Assembly (NCBI GenBank): GCA_007844125.1
Contig: CM017561.1
Location: forward strand, 24,109,323-24,173,322
Reading direction: 5' to 3'
Source of the DNA: Sinonovacula constricta
Lineage: Eukaryota > Mollusca > Bivalvia > Cardiida > Solecurtidae
DNA length: 64,000 bases
Shown here in pieces: positions 35,301 through 46,039 of this stretch (position 1 is its first letter; each line of letters starts with the position of its first letter). The notes beneath the pieces are model-generated. The model was given only the letters and a program-made list of their open reading frames with translations. It searched no databases and was not told where the DNA came from. A program made the translations under genes and the position numbers.

Positions 35301-38300
35301 GTAGCCGGCAGCGTCAGAGCAGCGGATTGTAAGATTTACGTTAGCCGGAAGTGATGTGTCAAAGTCCCAATCCTGCGTTAAGGAGACCTCTGCCGTGGAT
35401 GGATTGACTGAGAAGTAGGAGCTGTACGTACTGTACAGTATGGAGTAGGTGATAGTGTCCGGGGGAGTTCCGTCCGGGTCAGTACACAGCTGGTCCAGGG
35501 TCCCGATCACTGTACCGCTCTGGAGAAATAAGTAGCTCTTAAATATACATCCAAGACAGAAGGATTCATTACATAAATATTTGAGAGTAACGAACTATAA
35601 CTCGGGTAGGAACTGAACATTATGCCACATTGCTTTCTTCCCCTTCGTCTGCTATAGCTGTTATTTCAAGCTGCGTTGTTAACATCGGCAAACTCGGCAA
35701 TTCATTCGTTTAACAAGAGCTCACAGAACAGCTGCGAATTCCTATTAAGTCTTGCTACCTTCTTACAAATGCAAGCTACTCGATATTGTTGCTAGCTACA
35801 CTGTTAAACACGAAATATTCGGTTCTTTTATTTCTTCAGAACAGCTGCTTTTATCTGTTATTATCTGCTATACAATCGTCCTTACGAAAATGCATTCCAT
35901 TAGAGGCGGTGCCAATAAAGTATCGCAACTTTGACAACTTTGTGCAGAATAGTACAGACTCACTCGCACGCACGCAAGCGCAAGTGTCCGTCTATGCACA
36001 TTTACGTGCAAATAGGATAGGTAGCATTATTATTACGTGTTTCAATCAATTGGATTTTTCCCAGTCCAACTTGATAGGCGCCGATAATCACCTACACACA
36101 CTCATAAGGTCAGGCCTCTAGACAGGCATGGACAAAGGCAAACATGCATAAAGACAGACATGCATAAAGACAGGCATGCATAAAGACAGACACGCATAAA
36201 GACAGCCATGCGTAAAGACAGACATGCATAAAGACAGGCATGCATAAAGACAGGCATGCATAAAGACAGACATGCATAAAGACAGACATGCATAAAGGCA
36301 GACATGCATAAAGGCAGACATGCATAAAGACAGACACGCATAAAGGCAGACACGCATAAAGACAGACATGCATAAAGGCAGACATGCATAAAGACAGGCA
36401 TGCATAAAGACAGACATGCGTAAATACAGACATGCATAAAGACAGGCATGCATAAAGACAGACATGCATAAAGACAGACATGCATAAAGGCAGACATGCA
36501 TAAAGGCAGACATGCATAAAGACAGACACGCATAAAGGCAGACACGCATAAAGACAGCCATGCGTAAAGACAGACACGCATAAAGGCAGACATGCATAAA
36601 GGCAGACATGCATAAAGACAGACACGCATAAAGACAGACATGCATAAAGACAGACACGCATAAAGGCAGACATGCATAAAGGCAGACATGCATAAAGGCA
36701 GACATGCATAAAGGCAGACATGCATAAAGACAGACACGCATAAAGACAGACATGCATAAAGACAGACATGCATAAAGGCAGACATGCATGAAGGCAGACA
36801 TGCATGAAGGCAGACATGCATAAAGACAGGCATGCATAAAGACAGACATGCATAAAGACAGACACGCATAAAGACAGACTTGCATAAAGGCAGACATGCA
36901 TAAAGACAGGCATGCATAAAGACAGACATGCATAAAGACAGACACGCATAAAGGCAGACATGCATAAAGGCAGACATGCATAAAGGCAGACATTAAAGAT
37001 ATATATGCCTAAAACATAGGACAGACATGCATGTGGACAAACATCCATAAACTGAGGCAGACGTTAAGACAGACATGATTAATTGTAAGCACAAAGACAG
37101 ACATACATTAAGACAGACTGGCATATTGACAGACATGTACAACGACTGGCATGCATACAGATATACAAGCATAAAACATGCAAAACGACAGACAGGCATA
37201 AAGACAGACAAACATAAAAGCAGACATGCATAAAGAAAGATATTAAAGACAAACATGCATAAAGACACGAAATCTATCCACAGCTTTCACCACTTGACTT
37301 TTACTCACCGGTGATTCGTCCTTCGAAACCGCCGATGGAACGCCGGTATACGTCGGTGCTTCCTCGACGTCACTGACGTCAATGGTTAGTGTGAAGTAAG
37401 AGACGGCGTATCCAATGTTGTCGTGCAATTTGACGGTGAGAATGTACTGTGAAGTGTCCTCATAGTCCAGCGTGTTTCCGCTGATCAGATATATTTCACC
37501 AGCTATCATGAAAACAAATATTTTATCAAACAAATACTGGCGTGTTACACCGCACATCAGGTGATGTCACTAGGCCTAGATGAAGGCTTTCATTCCGACT
37601 TGAACTCAACCCTGAACTCAAACCTTAGCTGCGATTACAACTCGAAAATGTCATGAAATATGAGATTAAATTATTGTCGAAAAAGGAATTGAATAACATC
37701 TCATTATTGCTGCCTTAACCTATAAATGTCTATAGAGGCGGTATTTTAAACTCACAATAAAAATCACCTTTTACTTTCAATGCCATGACTAACCAAATAA
37801 AAAGTTTTTGTCCGAGCGGAATAAAACGTGCTAATTTAAATAACGATAAAATCTATTCAGTCGGTGGCTATATCCCGGACAATCGCATGTCTGACATTTT
37901 TAAATTGTTCCATGGGCACATTTATGAATTACGAAATTGTAATAATTATTATGTCTATATGTGATTTTTGGATCATCGACTCAGTGGCGTCTATGGGACA
38001 AACTACATAGGGATAAAATTTTCACTGTCGCTAATGGTGCAAACTAGTTCGCCTATTTGACATACTACTTAAGGCCGCCTTGTTGACAAGCTATTTAAGG
38101 ACAAACTGCTTACTGGCTCCAATGAGGTCCCAGATAGAGTTTGCGGCCAGGACGGTCTCATACTCGAACTGTACGTGGTCTCCGTCTGCGTCCGTGTGCT
38201 CAATGTCATACACCATGACCCGCCCAGCCGTGTGCTCAGGGACAACCTTCGTCACTGACGGACCGTCCACGAACTCAGGCAGAGAGTTAATGTCTGCCAA

Positions 38301-41300
38301 AAAAGCAGAGGTCAATTAATTATACTTTTTAAAGCAAAGTTTTAAACTGACCATACATACATAATATATATAGCATGGACCACTGTATTATCGCCGTACT
38401 AGTTTGACTTATCTATGATGTGTATGCTTTACAATATCAACTTATAAACTTTGAATTTGTAAAGGACAACTAACCTCTAAACCAAAAATTTACCATAAAA
38501 TCAACTTTTTTTAGAAATCTGTCAACGCCATTCTATGTTGATTTGCATGTTGAAATATTCGGAATACGTCGGTAATAGAGATGCCTCGATAATACATAGT
38601 TCGAGTATACTGGTCTTTAGATAACTGCATCATTACGATCATCTGATAGCGAATAGTTCACAGTACAGAAACATCAAATTGCATTAGTCAGATAAAAAAA
38701 GTATCAACACATAGACTTAAATAAGAAAATTTAGGGTGGCACAAACCACAAACAACATCATAGTTTGATCGAAAATGTAAACACTGACTAAGCTTTCATG
38801 ATGCTTTTCATGCTGCGCTTGTTTTCTAAATTGGCAGATAAACGTTTGCAAATATGTAGGCACAGAAACATGTTTATGTTTAACTTTTGAAAAAGGCAAT
38901 TTGCCAAAAATTGACTGTGAGCGGTTTTAGAAAAAAAATATGATTAATACAGCTCCCTCTGGAACGATTTACAACATTGTATTTTAATGCATTGACTTAA
39001 ACACCTCAACATATTTTTCATGATTTAAATTCAAGTCTATCTACAAAATTATTGTATTTTCTTGTTTGACTTGGCCTATAGAACACATACAGACAAAGAA
39101 TTACACGATTACCATCAATTGTGACGGCAATGGTCTGTGCCGATGACGTGGTACGTCCATCCGTGACGTCAAATGTGACGTCATAATAGCTGACCGTGTG
39201 GGCCGTAAGATTTGCCGTGATCTTTAGCTGGTCTGAAACGTTTTTGAAGAGCCACATACAACAGCAAGCGGAGAACGCATGAAAGTGTCTGTATGTACTT
39301 ATTTCTGCCTACGTTCTAGTAATAAGTAAACACGAGACGTGAACTTGGCATTTGAAAAGCTTTCTTAAATATTTACTGCATCAAATTAACATGTATGAAT
39401 ATCGTTTCCACGCATTGATCTTCGTCAAAACAGCAATTATTAGTCGGTCGATTGCCTCTTGCGTGTGCACCTTTAACAAAATATCGTCATTTTATTGCAG
39501 TCCTATTGGTTTATGATGAAAAGAATCTGTACAAAAATACAGCTTTCGGTGACCAGTTCAGGTATCTTATCAAACGCATTCAAACCTGTGAACAGAAATT
39601 GTTGGATATAGTTTAGCTACCAGAAAGCTAGATTTCTTATCAATAACAAACACCAACAGTAAAGGGTACATTTTCTTTGAGTACGACGTAGCAAGGGTAA
39701 ATTGTAAACGAAGCATTAGTATGGGCGGATGGTGAATGTATATATATCTAGCAAGAGTGTGGGGGTAAATGGAGAACAAAACATGAGCATGGGCGAAGGG
39801 TTAAGGTACATGTAGCAAGGGTAAAGAGGGAAAATGAACAAAACATACACATGGGCGAGGGGTAACCTTACAATATTCATAAGCGAACAGTTAATTGAGA
39901 AAGAAGCATAAACATAGGCGACAGGTGTACTAACCTTGAGCAATAGTGTCAGGTGATGGGTGAACGAAGCATTAGCATTCGCAAGGGGTCGTGGTACATT
40001 TAGAAAGAGCGATGAGTAAGTGGAGAACGAAACATTAGCAAGGGCGAGTCGTGAACAAAGCAATATCAAGAGCGATGGGTGAATACTATTACCACACTGA
40101 ATAGAAATAAGTGCGAATGGCAAAAAGTGAACGAATCATTAGTATGCGCGAGGGGAAAAGTAACATCTTGCAACACAAAATTGTTTAGCATGGAAATCAT
40201 GAAACCGAAATGGCCATGTCGCCAAGAGGTAAACTAAAATACGAAAAATAAATCAGTTTGGAAAATTCCAAATAATGCAAAAAGAAATTTACTTATTTCT
40301 GAACTTTTGATTTTTTCACTTGCCGTCTGCGGGTTTCGAACCTGCGCGGACAGTTACCGAACAAACAGCAAGGACGATTGGTGAAGGTGCCGTTGGCAAG
40401 GATATAGGGTAAAGGAAGAGTTAGCAAGGGCGAAGACTGGACATACAATTTGCAAAGGTGAAGGATGAATGCATCATTAGATGGGGTGAATGGTGAACGT
40501 ACCACAAGCCATGGAAAAGTATGAACGTACCATCAGCGAGTGAAAATGGTCCCCCAACGGGCGAGGTTACTAGGTTACTGTAGGTAAGGGGCGGGCTGTT
40601 GTCGGTGTCTGTGTAGCTGACTGTGAAGATGACGGTGTTCGCTTTCACTGTCTTGGCAGAAATGGTCACTTCTCCTGGAAGATGTATAATTTTACAAATT
40701 AGGTCATATCTTTAACAAAAGATATGGCGCGTTTTTGTCTTATTTATAATCAACACATTTTGTGGACAATGTTTCTTTACCCAATATCTACAATGGATGG
40801 TTCTTTGGAATTGTGATACGTTCTATTTTCTCATGATCACAAATCCTTCCAAATGAAATACATGTATGTCTACTATTATTCAGGCGGGTCTTGCACCAGC
40901 ATTTCATACGCAAATCAAAAAACTGTGTCACCGGAAAGTCCGCGTAAAGAAACAAAAGGATAAAAAATGCTATAACATATAGGCAGGAGAAACTTTGCTA
41001 AACAGCTTAACAGTGATATCGATTCTCATTGCAAGCGTGATTTAATAACATTAGATACAATGAATCTGTTAAACGGTACCAGCTTAAAGCTAGCACAATT
41101 AATACGTAATGTTTCTTGCATATAAAATACGACAAGTATATTTTAGGTAATTAAACTCCACATGCCGATTAAATTATTGTCTAATTTGTGTCTCTTTAAG
41201 TAATGAAAACACTGATCTTAAAAAAAAAAAAAAAAAAAGAAATTTAAAAAAAAAAATGCCAGAAAGAACGAATATCCACATCAGACAGTTCCCGCTAAAT

Positions 41301-42947
41301 TAACTATTGTTTTTGAAAACTAAGTTTGTGAGGAAGTCCATATAAGCAATCTGATGGAAAAACACACAAAATTCTGGCTATGTTTCCAATCTCCGTCGTA
41401 CCTGGTAGGTTGGACATGACAGGTGCTGAGTTCTCCACAATGTTTACTGTGAGAGTCCCTTGAGCCGTCTGTCCGGAAAGGGTGCAATTGACCACCAGGT
41501 TATACATGGTTGCTCCGCCGTAGTCAAATGTCGGAGAGGTCACCGTGTGGATGTTCTGCTGACCTGAAAATTGCAATGCTGAACCAGTTGTTCACTTTGC
41601 ATGCAAAAATGAGTGAGACACCATTTCCTTGTTGGTAATTAGTCATGTTTAATATGTTGCTGACTTTTAACCATCAAGATGCTTGACAATTACCTAAGAT
41701 GTTAACTTAATGCTTTATAATATGGTGTATTAGAAAGATGCTGGACACCCCGCTCCCTACCCCTGGCCTAGGTAGAGAAGTCAGAGGTTCGAACCTAGCA
41801 GACAAAAGTCTTCCGCCAGACGACAAGATTTTACAACGTAGAGCTTAGATCTCTGAAAATTCCGAAGCCTTTAAATGATCTGACTGTTGAATAAGAATCC
41901 ATAAACTACTACTAGCTTCTGGCGACTGTGTTGATCCTTTATGTAAGCATCTTGATGTAAGATAATTAAAATAAAGATTCGCATACGTAAAGAATGTATT
42001 TTTACTGCGCTCAACACACATGTACGTAGTTATGTTATTTAATGCCTATCAGTGGGAAAAAAGATACGTTGGCTGAAAACAACAACAACATCCAACCTTT
42101 TAGGAACAACGTACAGAATACACCCTGTTCCCTAACCTCGTGTCCACCCAAACAACCATATCAGTGAATTTGTATAAACCAATTTATATTGCATAGTCAT
42201 TAGTTTTCTTAAAATTCGTGTGTTCTTTTTTCTTAATTGATGACAAAATGGCGACCATGTTACATAAACACATTTCTCTGATCTTGCATTGCAACTCACA
42301 GCGTATTAAATAATATTTCGGTACTTAATGATATCAGTCTATATTATATTGTATAAAGAGACTTTGCTGATATACATACTTACTATAACTATAAGAGAAC
42401 TATAAACTAGACTATAACTATACTATACTACAGACGACCATAACTAATAAACCAGACCATACCAAACCAACGATAATACAAAATAAGAATACATAAACCA
42501 ACCATACCATACCAACCAACCAACCATAAACCAAAACCAAAACCATACCATACCATACCATACCACCCATACCAGACATACCATACATAGAACCATAACC
42601 ATACCAAAGAACCAAATACCATACCATACCATACCAGATACAGACCGAAATGACAATACCATACCCTACCATACCATAGCAGACAGACAGACCAGACCAG
42701 ACCAGACCAGACCAGATACCAGACCAGACCAGACCAGACCAGACCAGACAGCCAGCAAGACCAGACCAGACCAGAACCAGACCAGACCAGACCAGACCAA
42801 CCAGACCAGACCAGACCAGACCAGACCAGACGACCAGACCAGACAAGACCGACCAGACCAGACCAGACCAACCAGACCATGACCAGACCAGACCAGACCA
42901 GACCAGACCAGACCAGACCAGACCAGACCAGACCAGACCAGACCAGA

Positions 42948-42978
<31 letters not shown>

Positions 42979-45462
42979 ACCAGACCAGACCAGACCAGAC
43001 CGACCAGACCAGACGACGAGACGAGACGAGACGAGACCAGACCAGACCAGACCAGACCAGACGAGACGAGACGAGACGAGAGGAGAGGGAGGAGACAGAG
43101 GGAGAGAGATAGAGGAGAGGGGGGATAGAGAGGAGAGGAGAGGAGAGGAGAGGAGAGGAGAGAGGAGGAGAGGAAGGAGAATTATATTATATTATGAGCT
43201 GAGAGGTATATTATATTATATTATCTTCTATTATATTATATTATATTATATTATCTTATCTTCTATTATCTTCTATATATTATATTCTATTATATTATAT
43301 TATATTATATTATAGTATATTATATTATATTATATTATATTATATTATATTATATTATATTATATCAGCAAAGTCCCTTTATACAATCAGTAATCCTGTT
43401 ACGGATGATAACCACGGACCATTCTCCACAATAAGCTGGAAGTTATTGCCGGTATCTCCTGACGCTATCGTGCACGTGGCCGTGCCGGCTGGCGAATACG
43501 CCAACACACTGTAAAGAAACGTCTGTGACGTCACATCCTCGTGGACAGTGACGGTGGCTGGAAGGTTGCCTACCTCGATATAGCCGGCTGCAACAGATAC
43601 ATGTGGACAGACAGTTATACATCAAGTGTTATGATGTTGTTGTTCGACAATTAAAATTTCAGAAATGAATTGGTAAGTCTGCTGGTGACGGATACCTGAG
43701 TGCGCTGCATTCTTTTAACATTTTGATAACCAACTAACGGTATCATACTTCATCTGATAAAGAAAACAATTGATTTCTTTGGTTTATTATTACATGTTTG
43801 CTCCAGGTACGGGAGGCCCCGGGTTCGATCCCGGGCCGCGACATACCAAAGTCGTTAAAACGCTCAAGCAAATATAAGGGTAGTTCCACGACTGGTTGGC
43901 CCGGTGTCAGGATAATGTGACTGGGTGTGGTATCATGCCAGGTGTTCACGGCATGCTATACACAGTGAAGGCAGCACTATATCTGCTTCAAGTGGACACT
44001 GTCTCCAGATAACTGAAATACTGTTGGTGGGACGATAAACCCAATAAACAAATAATATTACATGTTCGGGTTAATAATCATTTTGATAGAGAGACCCGGT
44101 ATCAAAAACTGTCGATAGTGATCATCACGGAGCTGTGTTATCTGGATATACACTACTTGCTCAAACTTGGTAGCGTGTTTAGTAGGCTAATTATTATTAA
44201 TTTTATAAAATATTTTATACAACTCAATGAAAGGAAAAGTACGGCCTGATCGGAATAAACATGCTACATATTCGACCAATTATCCCCACTGTCTCTGGTC
44301 AAGATGTTTTGTTTGAAGTAATATAAGCCTGTATTTAAATGAACAGTGTGCAATCTGGAAATAAATTAGGCTTTAGCTAATGAAGTAGGCTACAAGTAGC
44401 AGCAGCAACAACAACATAATCCAATGAGGATAAAATCTATATAAATATATTAGGGATGTCAACGGATATCCGGATATCCGTTCTAATCATCGGATATCCG
44501 AATCGACTTTAGTATACGGATATTCGCTTAGAAATGAAAAAAAAAATAAACATTTAATTTAAAGTTTTTGCCATTTTGCTAAGTTATCATTTTTGCTGTC
44601 ATGTCAGTGTGCATTTACGCATACGCAGGTGTAACGGATTATCGACAGGTGGTGACACGCAGTATCGTATATTTGGCTTCACAGTATTAGAAACGTGCGA
44701 AAGCATGATTGTATGTATAATAACATGCTAATTAACCGCCAACGTTTGAAGCTTCTACTGACCCATTTTGTTTAGCGAATACTCTCTTTAATTTTGTTGA
44801 TGAACTTCACAGTTTTAGAAATGTGCTAAAGCATATGAAAAATTTGCCAATTAACAGCCATTGTTTGAAGCTATTACTTATCCATTTTGATTAAGGATTA
44901 TTATCTATAATTTCGTTTGTCTTTATTAAGTAGAGACAGAGCTACAATTGATCAGATATATGTTTGATTTGTTCATTTTATTGTGAATTAAAATTACCAA
45001 ATGTTTTTTATTGTTCGTATTTCATTAATTATTAAAATGATGAGGTGCCTATGTCTAAGGAAATGTTGATTTAATTATTTCTATTGAAATATCGATTTAA
45101 TTATGTCAATGGAAATGTTGGTAACCCCGCACATATTCGACTGCAACATCAGAATTAACTAAGATTTATATCCGGATATCCGTTCGGATCGTTCGACGGA
45201 TATCCGGATACCAAATTTAATATCCTTTGACATCCCTAAAATATATCAAAAGGTTTTTTCAAACTACGTTCTAACTAATGAAACAACCTTTAAGTGCACA
45301 ATTAGTGCCTAATTATTACTGCAGAATAGCTTGACATTACATTTAATTGCTAAAACTCAAGCGTACATATAGAATATAAGTTACTGATAAATGATAAATA
45401 CCTATTTCACAGACAATTATCACCAGGATGAATATACAAGCAGCAATGTCCTTCACTTTCAT
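31702..45462 (-). CDS. cadherin-domain single-pass transmembrane protein, complete gene
   Basis: Ten minus-strand exons join in phase to 778 residues. Signal peptide MKVKDIAACIFILVIIVCEI (1-20); about five cadherin-like repeats at roughly 24-130, 128-220, 222-330, 330-432 and 433-540; membrane segment near 554-580 (GAITIIAALGFVVFMITIFC); cytoplasmic tail of about 198 residues. Cadherin hallmarks seen: DYED-type strand (NTLDYEDTSQ), TDADGD, and DINDNDP at about 430-436. The first two repeats lack a clean LDRE and DxNDN, so calcium binding there is doubtful. The tail begins with cysteines beside the membrane (LCILKCC, then WRCCGC), a basic stretch and a proline-rich segment (DPPLPPPSVPPPST). 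I see no catenin-binding region. Role inferred: cell-surface adhesion or recognition. Mostly phase-1 introns. The specific subfamily is not recognised. Confidence 0.88.
32284..32339. repeat. (CAA)n microsatellite
   Basis: About 18 CAA triplets within intron 9. Confidence 0.95.
32675..32740. repeat. 17-bp tandem repeat, about 4 copies
   Basis: Unit 'ggtgccggtctggagag', GC-rich within an AT-rich intron. Confidence 0.9.
33112..33282 (-). CDS. cadherin-like gene exon 9
   Basis: Acceptor gtctctgctag before 33282, donor GTACGT at 33111-33106. Encodes the membrane-near tail: WRCCGCLRPGRVRRRPKKSR then a charged helix EIELAEKRDQEYMRAREALL. Enters with one base and leaves with two, matching its neighbours. 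Confidence 0.85.
33283..34746. other. cadherin-like gene intron 8
   Basis: Contains the T1 MITE at 34034-34705, whose right end is only 41 bases from exon 8. The rest is unremarkable. Confidence 0.6.
34034..34705. mobile_element. T1 MITE copy in cadherin-like intron 8
   Basis: TTAA at 34030-34033, left end AGGTGGTATCCAAAAGTTTG, right end CAAACTGTCGGATAACACCT, with the right TTAA mutated to TTAG. It carries the shared T1 interior (tttccaaatctacaaataag, gggatttcagctaaaaatag) plus about 150 bases, including 'ccaggggcgtgcctgggcg' and 'taagcccaggcacgccact', which form their own inverted pair. Confidence 0.83.
34747..35519 (-). CDS. cadherin-like gene exon 8
   Basis: Acceptor atttctccag before 35519, donor GTGAGT at 34746-34741. 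Large exon with the end of repeat 4, repeat 5 and the membrane segment. Reading through the donor gives an apparent stop (KKTP then tga), but the GTGAGT donor and in-phase exon 9 support continuation. Confidence 0.9.
35520..37308. other. cadherin-like gene intron 7
   Basis: Half of it is the 16-bp minisatellite at 36118-36992; weaker related units run to about 37265. 35520-36117 has nothing recognised. Confidence 0.6.
36118..36992. repeat. 16-bp minisatellite, about 55 copies
   Basis: Unit GACAGACATGCATAAA with recurrent variants GGCAGACATG.., GACAGGCATG.. and GACAGACACG... Because 16 is not a multiple of three and no phase of the unit gives a stop, the minus strand is open in all three frames for about 290 codons; these frames are artefacts. 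Variant order repeats at a 192-bp offset (for example 36334 and 36526). Confidence 0.95.
37309..37502 (-). CDS. cadherin-like gene exon 7
   Basis: Acceptor cagatag-type (ttttcatgatag) before 37502, donor GTGAGT. Encodes TGEIYLISGNTLDYEDTSQY to SKDESP, a cadherin strand pattern and linker. Phase 0 at its end. Confidence 0.88.
37503..38113. other. cadherin-like gene intron 6
   Basis: Nothing recognised in these 611 bases. Confidence 0.6.
38114..38293 (-). CDS. cadherin-like gene exon 6
   Basis: Acceptor ttttttggcag before 38293, donor GTAAGC. Encodes DINSLPEFVDGPSVTKVVPE to WDLIGA, the first half of repeat 3 with the acidic TDADGD turn. Confidence 0.88.
38294..39112. other. cadherin-like gene intron 5
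   Basis: Nothing recognised in these 819 bases. Confidence 0.6.
39113..39232 (-). CDS. cadherin-like gene exon 5
   Basis: Acceptor aacgtttcag before 39232, donor GTAATC. Encodes DQLKITANLTAHTVSYYDVT to TIAVTID, second half of repeat 2. Confidence 0.85.
39716..40140. repeat. degenerate minisatellite
   Basis: Phrases like 'gaacgaagcattagtatggg' and 'cgaggggtaa' recur at irregular spacing of roughly 30-45 bases. Related phrases reappear at 40380-40500 after an unrelated stretch. Confidence 0.6.
40325..40352 (-). mobile_element. tRNA-like B-box fragment
   Basis: Minus strand 'gcgcaggttcgaaacccgca' resembles a tRNA T-arm. No A-box partner is found at the right distance, so it is a SINE relic at best. 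Confidence 0.3.
40531..40674 (-). CDS. cadherin-like gene exon 4
   Basis: Acceptor catcttccag before 40674, donor GTACGT. Encodes GEVTISAKTVKANTVIFTVS to FSLAD, first half of repeat 2. Confidence 0.85.
40675..41401. other. cadherin-like gene intron 3
   Basis: Contains a poly-A run at about 41221-41256. Nothing else recognised. Confidence 0.6.
41402..41563 (-). CDS. cadherin-like gene exon 3
   Basis: Acceptor gcaattttcag before 41563, donor GTACGA. Encodes QQNIHTVTSPTFDYGGATMY to NLPG, second half of repeat 1 with the FDYG strand. Confidence 0.85.
42680..43170. repeat. pentanucleotide satellite (CCAGA)n and derivatives
   Basis: About 330 bases of CCAGA with GACGA, GAGAC and GGAGA derivatives to the right. 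Long open frames on both strands here are repeat artefacts. Confidence 0.95.
43195..43365. repeat. (TATTA)n satellite
   Basis: Runs of TATTA with a few TATCT variants. Confidence 0.95.
43420..43587 (-). CDS. cadherin-like gene exon 2
   Basis: Acceptor tctgttgcag before 43587. Encodes AGYIEVGNLPATVTVHEDVT to LIVEN. The donor GTCCGT at 43419-43414 is weak but is the only one that keeps phase with exon 3; the better-looking GTAACA further on would shift the frame into a stop. Confidence 0.8.
43800..44050 (+). mobile_element. SINE family A, 5'-truncated copy
   Basis: Begins at 'gctccaggtacgggaggccc', keeps the B box 'ccgggttcgatcccgggccg' and the body, and ends 'tactgttggtgggacgataa'. The A box is missing. 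Confidence 0.85.
44450..45239. mobile_element. 790-bp MITE with TTAGGGATGTCAA termini
   Basis: Left end TTAGGGATGTCAA and right end TTGACATCCCTAA are perfectly inverted; inside each end is a cluster of CGGATATCCG palindromes. The flanks share AATATA on both sides, though AT-richness weakens this as a target duplication. No coding capacity. Confidence 0.83.
45402..45462 (-). CDS. cadherin-like gene exon 1 (start codon, signal peptide)
   Basis: ATG at 45462-45460. Encodes MKVKDIAACIFILVIIVCEI plus one base; a hydrophobic signal peptide. Donor GTATTT. Confidence 0.8.
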
Positions 45463-46039
45463 ATTTAATAAATTGAATCCTTAGTTTTCCTCCATATTTT
45501 AGGCATATGTCCCTTTGTTAGAAACAGTGTCGGATTTTGGTCTTTGTTTATCTATTGATTCGAACGAAACGATGTGAAACGGACCATTACACCGGTTTTG
45601 TCTTTCATTCCGTTGATAGAAATCAACTCATGTTGCGATTTTTTTTTAGTTATGAACCGCGTACGGTTTAACAATTAACCCTTTGTGTCAAGTGAATGCC
45701 AATATAAACAGAACCACACGTGTGCCATGATTGTCGTCTGAAAGACTTAGCTCGGCAGGGGAGGGGTTCCTTTATTGTTTTAACTCTCATTCTTTTTTCA
45801 CCGTAACTTTCTAATTGGTGTCGGCCTTGAGAGCGGTTACGGAATGCGTTTTATGGGGACGATAAGGTAGCAGGTAATTACAGAAAATGGCAGTTGTTTT
45901 GCGAGACCTCTTTGAAAGAAAAGAATCGAATCTTCAGCTTTTACAGTGTAGCTTGCAATAAAATATAGCTTGCAATTTTAAAAGTTAGCAGGTATTATTG
46001 GGAACTCGTTAAGTGCAGACTCTTGCTTGTACAGAACCA

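Larger units (their letters stand above)
39233..40530. other. cadherin-like gene intron 4
   Basis: Contains the degenerate minisatellite at 39716-40140, with scattered units up to 40510, and a tRNA-like B-box fragment near 40325-40350. Confidence 0.6.
42348..43387. mobile_element. inverted-repeat element filled with satellites
   Basis: The left arm from 42348 (attgtataaagagactttgc) is inverted at the right, ending 43387 (gcaaagtccctttatacaat): 26-bp arms with one mismatch. Between them lie only simple repeats: CCATA-type, (CCAGA)n, GAGAC, GGAGA and (TATTA)n. No obvious target duplication is seen. Confidence 0.65.
41564..43419. other. cadherin-like gene intron 2
   Basis: Dominated by the satellite-filled inverted-repeat structure at 42348-43387. 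A possible tRNA-like SINE piece lies at 41755-41830 (B-box-like 'gaggttcgaacctag'). Confidence 0.6.
43588..45401. other. cadherin-like gene intron 1
   Basis: Contains a truncated SINE-A (43800-44050) and a MITE (44450-45239). The rest is unremarkable. Confidence 0.6.

Noticed and set aside
36102..37048. Three overlapping 290-312-codon frames on the - strand
   Set aside because: All come from one 16-bp repeat inside a cadherin-like intron.
42418..43112. Long frames on both strands
   Set aside because: Pentanucleotide satellite translated; no protein-like composition.
43388..43413. GTAACA as the exon 2 donor of the cadherin-like gene
   Set aside because: Joining it to exon 3 shifts frame into an early stop; GTCCGT at 43419-43414 keeps the cadherin pattern.
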